From positions 930,001 to 994,000 of the forward strand of contig CBDCWA010000004.1 in assembly GCA_965223255.1 (NCBI GenBank): 64,000 nucleotides of DNA, given 5' to 3'. Under the pieces are notes generated by a model that searched no databases, had not been told where the DNA came from, and saw only the letters and a list, made by a program, of their open reading frames with translations. Each line of letters begins with the position of its first letter. Position 1 is the first letter of the stretch. Made by a program: the position numbers and the translations under genes. Source of the DNA: CBDCWA01 sp965223255. GTDB taxonomy: Bacteria > Pseudomonadota > Alphaproteobacteria > Rhizobiales > Hyphomicrobiaceae. This document shows positions 51,820-60,534 of this stretch, one piece after another.

Positions 51820-53739
51820 ATGACAGACGAAAAACCGCGCATCACGATCCTGACCTGGGTGACGACGGTCGTTGCGATCTATCACTTCGCCATGGTGGCT
51901 GCACTACCAACCTGGTTCAACTTGTTTATTCCCGATACCGTGCACAAGGCGATAAGTATCTTGAGCGCCCTGCTCTTGGTGTATTGGCTGCTGCCGGCTG
52001 GCGGCAAGCCGCATGGCGAAGATACCAGGGGCGAGGCTTATACGCGCAAGATCCCCTGGTATGATTATCTGTTATTCGGCTCAGCCTTGATCGGGGCAGG
52101 GTTTGTCATCGTCGATCATGAAACCATCCTGGACTATGGTGAGTTTGGCTTTCTCGATACCAAAGGCATCGTTTTTGGTTTGATGCTTGCAATTCCACTC
52201 TTGGAGGCGGTGCGCCGTACGACAGGTCTCGCACTGCCCATCATCATCTTATTCTTCTGCGCCATCTGCATCTTTCAAAATTATTTGCCCGGACTGCTCT
52301 ACGGACGTGGCTATCCGCTCGATCGCCTGGTCTACAGCGTCTATGCGGGCGAAGCTGGTATTTTTGGTCTGCCCGCCGGTATTGCTGCCAACATCGTCAT
52401 TATTTTTCTGGTGTTTGGTGCGCTGATGCAGGGTGCTGGTGCCAGCAAGTGGTTCATGGATATGGCCATGGCGCTGACGGGCTGGTCGCGCGGTGGACCT
52501 GCCAAAGCAGCCGTTGTGGCAAGCGCAATGTTCGGCTCAATTTCCGGGTCTCCCTCTGGCAATTCGGCGACCACGGGCGTATTCACGATCCCGCTGATGA
52601 GAAATGTCGGCTACACGGCGCCGTTCGCCGCAGCCGTCGAAGCCGTTGCCTCAACCGGTGGCATTATCTTGCCCCCGGTGATGGGCGCCATTGCGTTCAT
52701 AATGGCCGAGTGGATTGAGACGACCTATGCCAATATCGTTATCGCGGCGGCGGCACCCGCGCTTCTCTACTTTCTGATCGTCTTCGTATCCGTTCATCTG
52801 CGTGCGCAACGCGATGGCATCGAACGATTACCAGCGGAGGACATGCCCTCGTTTTGGCCGGTGTTCTTTCGTGGCTGGTATTATCTGCTGCCGATCGTAG
52901 CATTGGTTTATTTTCTCGTTTTCCAGGCGCTAGATCCTGGATTTGCCGCGGCCTACGCGTGCGGCGCGGTGTTGGTTGCAAGTTTTCTCTCTAAGGATCG
53001 CTCGAACTGGCTGACACCACTGCGCATCATGAAAGCCTTTGAAGACGGCGTGACCCGCTGGATCGTCGTGGCTTCGATAACCGCCGCTGTTGGTATCATG
53101 ATTAGTGCGCTGGAATTGTCCGGGGTCGGTGTCAAGGTCTCGCGCTTTATTGTCGAACTTTCGGCCGGCGACTTATTGTTGACGCTGCTGCTGGTCGGTA
53201 TCGTCAGCCTGATTGTCGGCATGGGCCTCGACGCAACACCGGCTTACATTACCCTTGCAACCCTAATGGCGCCAGCGCTTATCCGTCTTGGTGTCTCCGA
53301 TATGGCGGCGCATTTGTTTGTCATCTATTGGGGGCTTGCCTCGTTCTTTACGCCACCCACGTGCATCGCGGTATTCGTGACGTCCGGACTGGCCGGCAGC
53401 AGAGTGTGGCCAACGGGATGGGAAGCGGTAAAGCTTGGTATTGCCGCTTTCCTGATCCCGTTTGCTTTTGTCCTCAACGATGGGCTCCTGATGAAGGGCA
53501 GTGTCACAAATATCGCGCTCGCACTTTCGACGGCGATTGCGGGGGCCTGTATTCTGGCTGCTGCGATCTGCGGTTATGCGTTCGGTAAACTCAATCCGAT
53601 ACAACGCCTCCTAATGGCCGGCGGCGGGCTGTTGCTAATCGGACCGGGGCTCTATCCGCCATTGGCTGGCGCCGGACTTGGTGCGCTGGCGCTGGTACCG
53701 CAATACTTCCGAACCGCACACAAAGCCAAAGTCACATAA
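51820..53739 (+). CDS. TRAP transporter permease, fused small and large subunits
   Basis: The 639-residue inner-membrane protein has about 16 to 18 predicted helices: a small-subunit-like N-terminal part (residues 1-110) and a large-subunit part typical of TAXI-associated permeases. The conserved TRAP stretch GSISGSPSGNSATTGVFTIPL near residue 237 and VGMGLDATPAYITLATLMAP near 466 are clear. It uses an ion gradient, usually Na+, with the TAXI protein to import its substrate. It completes the UbiD-TAXI-TRAP set and is convergent with the FAD monooxygenase gene. Confidence 0.93.
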   Translation: MTDEKPRITILTWVTTVVAIYHFAMVAALPTWFNLFIPDTVHKAISILSALLLVYWLLPAGGKPHGEDTRGEAYTRKIPWYDYLLFGSALIGAGFVIVDHETILDYGEFGFLDTKGIVFGLMLAIPLLEAVRRTTGLALPIIILFFCAICIFQNYLPGLLYGRGYPLDRLVYSVYAGEAGIFGLPAGIAANIVIIFLVFGALMQGAGASKWFMDMAMALTGWSRGGPAKAAVVASAMFGSISGSPSGNSATTGVFTIPLMRNVGYTAPFAAAVEAVASTGGIILPPVMGAIAFIMAEWIETTYANIVIAAAAPALLYFLIVFVSVHLRAQRDGIERLPAEDMPSFWPVFFRGWYYLLPIVALVYFLVFQALDPGFAAAYACGAVLVASFLSKDRSNWLTPLRIMKAFEDGVTRWIVVASITAAVGIMISALELSGVGVKVSRFIVELSAGDLLLTLLLVGIVSLIVGMGLDATPAYITLATLMAPALIRLGVSDMAAHLFVIYWGLASFFTPPTCIAVFVTSGLAGSRVWPTGWEAVKLGIAAFLIPFAFVLNDGLLMKGSVTNIALALSTAIAGACILAAAICGYAFGKLNPIQRLLMAGGGLLLIGPGLYPPLAGAGLGALALVPQYFRTAHKAKVT

Positions 53740-53807
53740 GAGAATGATCGTATGGCAGCGGTTGCTACCTGCAGGTCCGCTCTGGATCGTAAGCAATTCC
53801 ACATCGC

Positions 53808-55004
53808 TCACTCAGTGCGCGCTGCCTGTTCAAGCCCTTCGATCATCGATGCCCTCTTAACGAAGTCGTACAGTTTGGTCTTGTCTTCGGTGATCGCCTG
53901 CAGATTGCGTAAGCTTTGCATTTGAGCTTCTGGATCGCGGTTTTCCATGCGCTTTCTATTCTGATCGGCCTGCTTGATAATCTCCTCTAAGGCGACAGGC
54001 CGGCGTTGGCGCGTATATAGATCAAGCAGGGCGTCGTCTTCACCGCGAAATATCCGAATGAGCTTGTCTGACAAATTAAAGGCATCGTGGATACCACCGT
54101 TCATGCCCATTCCGCCGGTCGGGGCATTGAGATGGGCGGCATCACCGGCAAGAATTATGCGGCCCCGGCGATAGTCCGGCACGATACGCTGGTGGATCTT
54201 ATAGGTGCGCCGCTCTTTGACAGGATAGGGTTTGGATATCGCAACGATGCCCTGCAGACGTTGTTCCGCTTCCTCAGGTGAGAATTCAAGATCAATGTCG
54301 ACGCCTGGGCGCGGATAAAAGGTGCAACGCCAGACGTCTTGCAGGCGAAACATCGAAAAGGAGTCTTGCGGCCCCCATACATAATTAGCGCCAAGGATAT
54401 TGGGAATGTGCTCTTCAAACGGGAATGTCGTCGTGGCCAGCATCGTTACAGATGGGTATGTTGCCCCTTCCAACGGCAGCCCCAGCGCACCTCGCACGAC
54501 GCTGTGGGCGCCGTCCGCGCCGACAAGATATGCCCCTTTGACTGTTTGCTCGCCGGAGGTCGTATAGAAGGTAGCCGCGACACCATCGTCGTTTTGAAAG
54601 ACGGAGTGCACTTCGGCTCCCAGTCTCATATCGATGTAATCATTTGCGAAGGCGAGCTCATAGAGCAGGCGGGCAAGATGGTATTGCTCGCATTGCAGAC
54701 GATAATGATGGCGGGTTAGCGATCCGAGGACATCAAGCGGAAAGACGGCGCGCTTGCCGCTCTCAAGATGTAGGACTTGCCAACAGTTTGTTGTAACGCC
54801 AAGTTCGATCAGCTGATGGGTCAAATTGAATTTATCTAGAAGGTCGAGCGTAGGTGGATGAAAGGTCGTAGCCCTCAGATCGCGCGGTAACGTATCGGAC
54901 CTTTCCAGCACTACCGACTGAATTTTTGCGGCGGCGAGGCCTATCGCAATCGTAAGACCAACCGGACCGCCGCCGACAACAATAACCCGCGATCCAGGCT
55001 TCAT
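53808..55004 (-). CDS. FAD-dependent aromatic monooxygenase
   Basis: ATG 55004 has AGGAGG just upstream and gives MKPGSRVIVVGGGPVGLTIA, so the extra upstream residues were excluded (398 residues). The class A flavoprotein hydroxylase marks are present: the GGGPVGL Rossmann motif, LVGADGAHSVVRGALG near 155 (DG motif), and GDAAHLNAPTGGMGMN near 282 (GD motif). Such enzymes hydroxylate aromatic rings using NAD(P)H and O2. It may prepare or degrade the same kind of aromatic acids as the UbiD protein. Its upstream region contains a degenerate copy of the UbiD operator. Confidence 0.92.
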   Translation of the reverse strand: MKPGSRVIVVGGGPVGLTIAIGLAAAKIQSVVLERSDTLPRDLRATTFHPPTLDLLDKFNLTHQLIELGVTTNCWQVLHLESGKRAVFPLDVLGSLTRHHYRLQCEQYHLARLLYELAFANDYIDMRLGAEVHSVFQNDDGVAATFYTTSGEQTVKGAYLVGADGAHSVVRGALGLPLEGATYPSVTMLATTTFPFEEHIPNILGANYVWGPQDSFSMFRLQDVWRCTFYPRPGVDIDLEFSPEEAEQRLQGIVAISKPYPVKERRTYKIHQRIVPDYRRGRIILAGDAAHLNAPTGGMGMNGGIHDAFNLSDKLIRIFRGEDDALLDLYTRQRRPVALEEIIKQADQNRKRMENRDPEAQMQSLRNLQAITEDKTKLYDFVKRASMIEGLEQAARTE

Positions 55005-55085
55005 AGCACCTCCTCCAATGGGTAGTTCTGCGAACGAGTTCTGAAAGAGCTCAAGATTTCGGCTCTCTGACAACGCCGACTTGAC

Positions 55086-55115
55086 TCGCAAAGAAACGTT
55101 CATAAACCAACAAAT
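55086..55115 (-). promoter_or_regulatory. Degenerate copy of the UbiD operator upstream of the FAD monooxygenase
   Basis: Read on the minus strand this segment is TTTGTTGG...GAACGTTTC..., which aligns with the UbiD operator region at about 20 of 30 positions, including the block GAACGTT and the preceding TTTGTTG. It lies about 82-111 bases upstream of the monooxygenase ATG. It suggests a shared regulator. Confidence 0.35.
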
Positions 55116-55218
55116 ATCGTGTGAGAATACGCATATTCGAAAATACCACCCAGCTGGCAGGCAAGTGAAACATAAACGAATTCTGAGCCCGAGCTCATTC
55201 CCGGGCGGAAGGGGTAAG

Positions 55219-55278
55219 ATGAGCCAGAGCTCAAAAGTTGCAATCGTTGGAGGTGGTGTCGCTGCCCCCCAATACTGA
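55219..55278 (+). pseudogene. Nineteen-codon stub of a second FAD flavoprotein gene
   Basis: AAGGGG precedes an ATG that opens MSQSSKVAIVGGGVAAPQY and a stop. The sequence is exactly the start of an FAD oxidoreductase (Rossmann GGG-V-A), then ends after 19 codons. No later frame restores the protein, so this is a truncated remnant left by a deletion or insertion near 55262. It is head-to-head with the intact monooxygenase gene. The region 55279-55467 that follows shows no gene. Confidence 0.6.
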
Positions 55279-55467
55279 GCCATCGATGTTAGATTGAACT
55301 GGCGGCCGGCTTGTGCTCCGGCGTTGACACTCTTGGATTAAATCGCAACCAACATATAGTCGTCGGTTGAGTCAGTTGCTTGAAGTCTGCACAAGACCCA
55401 TCGGAGAACTTAGCCTGGCGATGCGTAAGATCACTTTAGTTGGGGAAGCAGGAACCCTCTATTCTCC

Positions 55468-56463
55468 TCACGGCCATTCCCACCTGGCAAAATCTGCGGC
55501 TAAACCTTGCAGTCCCAGTAGCCCAATCACAAACTCCGTTGATAGTGCCAGGCAGATCCCACCAGTCAACGCCACTACAGAAGCTAGTACAGTGCGCGCG
55601 TTGATCACCTCATGGTCTGGGTTTAGTGCCGACGATATCAATACCGTGAAAATCAGCGACAATCGTTTGATCGGCGCCACCACCGACACTGGCGCCAGGG
55701 CGAGTGCCGCATAGCGAAAGATGACGGCCAGCCCTGCCATTCCACTTGCAACAAGGAAATTCCGTCCCGCGCTTGCCCCAACATCACGGACATGCCTTAG
55801 TTCTCCAGTTACGACGAGGTAGACCGCCAGCGTCGCCGTCGCAGCCAGGAACGATATGAGTGAGGCTGCCACGCTGATCGCTTCTGCCGCCGCCACCGTG
55901 TTCATACCGAGCTTGGCGAGCACGAAACTAGCCCCGTAGCCCAAAGAAGAGAGAATGGCGAACAGAAAACCCCGCGTGAAATCCGGCGTCCACCTGGCCC
56001 CTGCCCCCACAGCCGACTTCGCATTCGTATTGTCTTTTTTTGCCGGCGAAGCCAGCAGCATCGGGCCTGCGAAAACAAGCGCAATGCCGACGAGCCTGAG
56101 AGGTGTCAGCTTATCGCCAAGAACAACCATCGAGATTGCGAGTGCAAACAACACCTCGGTCTGCAAAACGATGACGAAAAGATTGCTTCCCATTGCACCC
56201 ATCGCCCGGTAGGCGAAGTAACGCGCCACTACAAACTGCACGATGCCGGAGCTTGAGAACCAGAATACGGCAGCCCACGGTAGCGAGAGGAATGCTCCAA
56301 CCTGACCGAATATCACCGTAGCGATTAAGCAAACGACTGCTCCCGTCGGTAGGCTGATGGCCAGAGCTTGGAGCGCAGTACCAGCAATAAAGCCTTTTCG
56401 TGCGACTGCATTGTGCACACCGAGCGCAATGGCGGACAGGAGGGCGAACAAACTGCCGAGCAT
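55468..56463 (-). CDS. EamA/DMT-superfamily membrane transporter
   Basis: The 331-residue protein has ten predicted membrane helices in two repeated halves (AISMVVLGDKLTPLRLVGIALV near residue 120 closes the first EamA repeat, and VISSALNPDHEV starts the last part). Drug/metabolite transporters of this type mostly export amino acids, purines or other small metabolites. The substrate is unknown. It is a lone minus-strand gene, with a large empty region upstream of it. Confidence 0.85.
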   Translation of the reverse strand: MLGSLFALLSAIALGVHNAVARKGFIAGTALQALAISLPTGAVVCLIATVIFGQVGAFLSLPWAAVFWFSSSGIVQFVVARYFAYRAMGAMGSNLFVIVLQTEVLFALAISMVVLGDKLTPLRLVGIALVFAGPMLLASPAKKDNTNAKSAVGAGARWTPDFTRGFLFAILSSLGYGASFVLAKLGMNTVAAAEAISVAASLISFLAATATLAVYLVVTGELRHVRDVGASAGRNFLVASGMAGLAVIFRYAALALAPVSVVAPIKRLSLIFTVLISSALNPDHEVINARTVLASVVALTGGICLALSTEFVIGLLGLQGLAADFARWEWP

Positions 56464-57014
56464 ATTTGAAACCTCGCGAGCGGGGTCCCTTACATGCGGT
56501 TCGCCCCATTGTCAGAATCCTATTACTCAACCAATATTATGCCGTCACTCAATGCAAAAGTCGGCTCTCGTCAAGGAGAGAACCAAGAGATAACGAATTG
56601 ACAGCCTTCAAGGTCGCTCCGGCCCTTGTTTGCAGGGCGAGATCAGGCGTTTTTCGTTTCAAGTGAAGCTGTGTACGGATCGCCCAAACGGGCTTTGGCG
56701 GCAATGGGGTTTGGGTCCGATCAGCTTGCGATTATTCCAAGGTTCACGGTGGATAAATGTCTCGTCGAATTTCAGTTGGCTATCGACGGATCTATCTCCT
56801 ATGAGTCGTGTGCGGGATCAACCCGGAGCGCACGTTTCCTGGTCAATTGTCACCCTGAATTCGCTTGCACAACTTTTCTTCAGCTTCTCCGGGTGTCGCA
56901 AAAGGCTCCGGCCTTGCCGAATAGCATGACCTGGAGAATAACTCCGCCTATCCTAAACAAAGAAAGTTGAGCGCCGCAGTAATCGGTTCTGGCGCGCAGC
57001 GGTGGAGAAGATCA
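56464..57014. other. Intergenic region with a possible PLP-enzyme remnant
   Basis: These 551 bases contain no intact gene. A plus-strand frame from about 56602 to 56790 reads AFFVSSEAVYGSPKRALAAM, then GFGSDQLAIIP, which resembles the PLP-binding start region of group II decarboxylases or class V aminotransferases. The similarity fades afterwards. A possible pseudogene fragment is noted with low confidence. Confidence 0.35.
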
Positions 57015-57590
57015 ATGCCTGCAAAACAACCGCACCTACAAGAACAGAAGAAAGTCACGCTCTTCGCAATCTATCGCGCCTTTTTTTGGATGGGGCTATT
57101 AAGCTTCGGTGGTGGCGTGACACCGTGGATCCGACGACAGACAGTGGTCTTGCGCGCCTGGATAAAGGACGAAGATTTTATGCCCGGTGTCGCACTCGCC
57201 CAGATCCTGCCCGGTGTGAACTCCACCAACCTTGCTGTGTATGTTGGCCAGCACGTGCGCGGCATACTCGGCGCTGCGACGGCGCTCACCGGTATGCTGA
57301 CTGCACCATTCATTCTGATGCTAATCGCTGCCGTTACTTACAAGTATCTGCTCAGCCAGCCCTGGTTGCACGCGTTCATGGCCGGCATCGCCGCAGCTGC
57401 CATAGGAATGCTATTGGCGACCGGTATTGCATCGGTCCGCCTAGCGACTTTCAGCATTGCCTCTGCACTGGTCATGACTGCAACCTTTATCGCAATTGGC
57501 ATACTGCATCTGCCACTGCTCTGGGTCGTCGCGATCATCACCCCGATAAGCGTCGCTATCTCCTGGCCAAGGGGGAAAGAGAATGCGTGA
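57015..57590 (+). CDS. Chromate transporter half-protein (CHR domain), first
   Basis: ATG 57015 gives 191 residues and one CHR domain with five to six helices: FFWMGLLSFGGGVTPWIRRQ near residue 22, and ALAQILPGVNSTNLAVYVG near 58. CHR proteins export chromate or transport related anions. Short CHR proteins come in pairs, and this one overlaps the next by eight bases. The physiological substrate could be sulfate-like anions. The pair is separate from the surrounding catabolic genes. Confidence 0.88.
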   Translation: MPAKQPHLQEQKKVTLFAIYRAFFWMGLLSFGGGVTPWIRRQTVVLRAWIKDEDFMPGVALAQILPGVNSTNLAVYVGQHVRGILGAATALTGMLTAPFILMLIAAVTYKYLLSQPWLHAFMAGIAAAAIGMLLATGIASVRLATFSIASALVMTATFIAIGILHLPLLWVVAIITPISVAISWPRGKENA

Positions 57591-58119
57591 TGATCACCAT
57601 GTCAGTCTCATACTAATTATGGTTCCACTGTCCATTGCCTCAATTGGCGGGGCGAGCGGCATCTATGCGCCCCTGCAGCACCAAGTCGTCCATGTCCATC
57701 AGTGGCTGACACCGCAAGACTTTCTTGAACTTTTCGCGGTCTGCCGCTTCCTACCGGGCCCAAGTTCCTTGCTTGGCGCCATGATTGGATTCAAGGTCGC
57801 CGGAGTGTTAGGTGCACTTGTTGCGACGATGGCGCTGTACATCCCATCTGCCACATTGTTCTATGCTGTATCGCGAAGCTGGACCAAAAATCGTGGCAAG
57901 AGCTGGCAGGTAGCTCTGCAGCGCGGGTTGGCACCAATTGCCGCCGGGCTCATCATGTCAGGCGTTCTGGCGCTGTTCAAACTGAGCGGCGGCGATCTTC
58001 TGACCGGCGCGGTGATCGTCGCCGTAGGCCTACTCTTTACATGGCAACAGAAACTCCATCCTATTCCGGTCTTGATCGTCGGCGGAGCGCTGTTCGAACT
58101 GAAATTCCTCTTGAGCTGA
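57583..58119 (+). CDS. Chromate transporter half-protein (CHR domain), second
   Basis: The 178-residue partner of the preceding gene starts in an ATGCGTGA overlap, so it is translationally coupled. It has a CHR domain (VPLSIASIGGASGIYAPLQH near residue 14 and CRFLPGPSSLLGAMIGFKVAG near 54) with opposite topology expected relative to the first half. The two together form the bipartite short-chain chromate-type transporter. Substrate and regulation are unknown. Confidence 0.88.
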   Translation: MRDDHHVSLILIMVPLSIASIGGASGIYAPLQHQVVHVHQWLTPQDFLELFAVCRFLPGPSSLLGAMIGFKVAGVLGALVATMALYIPSATLFYAVSRSWTKNRGKSWQVALQRGLAPIAAGLIMSGVLALFKLSGGDLLTGAVIVAVGLLFTWQQKLHPIPVLIVGGALFELKFLLS

Positions 58120-58290
58120 ACGTAGAATATGTGCGTCTCAGCGAACGACCATCGATCCCGCTCGCTTCATAAAGTTGGAGAGCGAGCACGCAATTAACGC
58201 TTAATCCACTGGATATGCTTGCTGCTCTGGTCTGTTTTGACTAAGCCAATATTCGCCAGTTCAAAAGTAAAAAAGACCGTAGCGCCTCGA

Positions 58291-60165
58291 CTACTTCTTG
58301 AGGTTTTCGCCCCGCCCACCATCGGCCATTCGTCGTGCAACCGCATCGCTGGGGCCGATATGCGCATCAATCAAGAACCGGCCACCGTCCAAAACGATTT
58401 TGGCTGCATCATCGAGAATACCTTCGAGATCTCCGGCAGTCTCGACGGGTCCGACAGCCTCAAACCCCTGGGCGCGTGCAAGTCCGACGATGTCGGGTTT
58501 GGGATCGTCAAGACGCAGGCCGATCCAGCGGTTCTGCCAGGCCCGGCCGCGAATTTCAGCAAGATAGTGTTGATGGGCTTCATCGTTGAAGAAGGAGCGG
58601 TTGTTGGCAACGACCATAAGCAGCGGAATTTGCATCCTTGATGCCGTCCAAAGTGCGTTGGTCCCCATTAGGAAGTCTCCATCACCCAACATGACAAACG
58701 GAAGCCGGTCCTTACCAGCCAAAGCCAGCGCACAGCCAATTGCCTGTCCCGGCCCGGCACCGACCCCACCGCCGGTGTCGGGATTGAAATAACTCAGTGG
58801 ATCGGTGAAGCGTGCCAGCGTGCCAGGAAAACCGCCGGCAAGCCTGAAGCAAGAGACCTTCTTCTTTTGCTTTGCAAGAAAAGCTGCCACTGTCCCATGC
58901 AGATCAATTGGCCGCATCGGTTCGGACTTGTTGATTTTCTCAGGCTGTTGTTTCGTCCAATGTTTAAGTTTTGAGAATGCCGGTCGGAGCTTTTCGGCCG
59001 GCTTGACCTTTTTCTTTACACCTAGTTCTTCAAGCAATTGTGCGACAAACATGTCGGGATCAGCACTCACATTAACGTCCGTTGCAGGGAGTGCCTGGTA
59101 ATCCATCACCCAGCCATTGTGCAAATGGTGGTCTAGAGAGCATTGCACGACTTTTGCACGAATCGGATTCTCCGTTTGCACATCGCCCGTGCACAACCGT
59201 ATGAAGCCTGCCAAGTCGAGCCAATCCAAGCTAAGAATAAGGTCTGCCTTGGCTAGGAGTGCTTTGTGGTTTTCGCTTGGGCGCGAGAACGTCTCAGCAA
59301 TATGTAGCGGATGCTCGGTCGGAAAGGCTGTGCTTAGTCTGAGACTTGTCATGACCGGCGCATTGAGGTGTTCGGCGAGCCGAATGCGCTGCTCCCAAGC
59401 CGCACTGCTTCGTGATACCCGGCCAGCAAGGATAAGCGGGGCCTTGGCCTTTTCGATCATTTCCGCAACCTCTTGCAGCGTAGCCTTGTCGCAAGCCGGA
59501 GGCGGTGCTGGTGGATACCGCGCCGGATCTGGAACCTTTGTGCCTTCCAGAAGTTCAGCCTCCTGCAAGCCGGCATCAAGACAAATGTAGACGGGTCCCC
59601 GTGGATGAGAGCGGGTTATCTGATTGGCGCGCAACAGTGCTTCAACGCATGCTTGCGCGGACTGCGGCTCATCATCCCATTTGATATAATTTCGAATCAA
59701 AGCCGCGTGGTCCTTGGTCGAATGAATCCAGTCAATCCACGGTCTGCGCTTGTATGCATCAATGGGTCCATTGGCGCCGAATATGATCATAGGATTGCGG
59801 TTCGTCCACGCATTGAACACTGCCATTGTCGCGTGCATCAGGCCCACGTTGGTATGTATAGCCACGGCCATGGGTTCGTCGGTGACACAGGCAAAACCAT
59901 CTGCTATTGCCACGGAGTGCTCTTCGTGCAGGCAGATAACCATTTGCGGGTTTTCATTGCCGAGATAGTTCACGACAGAATCGTGAAATCCCCGATAGCT
60001 CGCACCGGGGACAAGCGCTATGTACTGAATGTCGAGGCGCCGGGTTACTTCCGCGATTAGATCGCTGACCCAACCCATTCTTCTATTCTTGAGATTAACC
60101 GGGCGATCCAATTCCCCGATTTTGGACGTGACATTGGCGTGGCTGTTTTGAGCTTTTCGCACCAT
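58291..60165 (-). CDS. Thiamine-diphosphate-dependent decarboxylase/acetolactate synthase-like protein
   Basis: The 624-residue protein has three domains of ThDP enzymes. The pyrimidine domain (about residues 33-200) has LHEEHSVAIADGFA around Glu81/82, the usual catalytic glutamate region. The middle domain starts near 230. The PP domain (about 430-600) has GDGDFLMGTNALW near 490 and NNRSF near 519, the magnesium/ThDP motif. Candidates are benzoylformate- or phosphonopyruvate-type decarboxylases, sulfoacetaldehyde-type lyases or acetolactate synthases; the sequence does not decide. The start is supported by AAGGGGAAG. It stands alone, next to the hydantoinase-like pair on the same strand. Confidence 0.88.
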   Translation of the reverse strand: MVRKAQNSHANVTSKIGELDRPVNLKNRRMGWVSDLIAEVTRRLDIQYIALVPGASYRGFHDSVVNYLGNENPQMVICLHEEHSVAIADGFACVTDEPMAVAIHTNVGLMHATMAVFNAWTNRNPMIIFGANGPIDAYKRRPWIDWIHSTKDHAALIRNYIKWDDEPQSAQACVEALLRANQITRSHPRGPVYICLDAGLQEAELLEGTKVPDPARYPPAPPPACDKATLQEVAEMIEKAKAPLILAGRVSRSSAAWEQRIRLAEHLNAPVMTSLRLSTAFPTEHPLHIAETFSRPSENHKALLAKADLILSLDWLDLAGFIRLCTGDVQTENPIRAKVVQCSLDHHLHNGWVMDYQALPATDVNVSADPDMFVAQLLEELGVKKKVKPAEKLRPAFSKLKHWTKQQPEKINKSEPMRPIDLHGTVAAFLAKQKKKVSCFRLAGGFPGTLARFTDPLSYFNPDTGGGVGAGPGQAIGCALALAGKDRLPFVMLGDGDFLMGTNALWTASRMQIPLLMVVANNRSFFNDEAHQHYLAEIRGRAWQNRWIGLRLDDPKPDIVGLARAQGFEAVGPVETAGDLEGILDDAAKIVLDGGRFLIDAHIGPSDAVARRMADGGRGENLKK

Positions 60166-60534
60166 GGCGCTTCCCCTTCAAGTGATCCGGAATACTATTA
60201 TTGAGTTGAGTATAGGGAAATGTAGGGAAGTGAGGCAATCGATTGAGGCAGGGCAATGAGCATACTAATCGTCAAAACCGATGAGCGCGCAGCGCGCAAA
60301 CCGTGCAAGACAACAGAAGCTAACGGCCGCGACTAGGCTTGCGCTTTAGGTGAATTGACGGTTGAAGCCTGATCGCGACCCACCTAATTCGGTGACAGAT
60401 TTTGATAATAATATTCTGGAACAACCACCTTTATGGCGCATCGGTTGACGCGGCTTGACGCCGACGCATCTCTGCTTACGCCTCTCGACAGACTTTAGGC
60501 CCAATTGTGACTGCCGATCGCTTTGTCGTGCAGG
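60166..60534. other. Intergenic region with the promoter of the ThDP enzyme
   Basis: No gene is seen in these 369 bases. They hold the minus-strand promoter listed at 60209-60238. The part near the hyuB stop shows no clear terminator. Confidence 0.5.
60209..60238 (-). promoter_or_regulatory. Promoter upstream of the ThDP enzyme gene
   Basis: On the minus strand TTGCCT (60233-60238) and TATACT (60209-60214) are 18 bases apart, and the ATG lies about 43 bases downstream of the -10. The spacing and -10 fit a sigma-70 promoter well. Confidence 0.55.

Noticed and set aside
55255..55320. GCCCCCCAATACTGAGCCA as a possible insertion-sequence end
   Set aside because: No matching inverted repeat or transposase remnant was found nearby, so only the truncated gene is reported.
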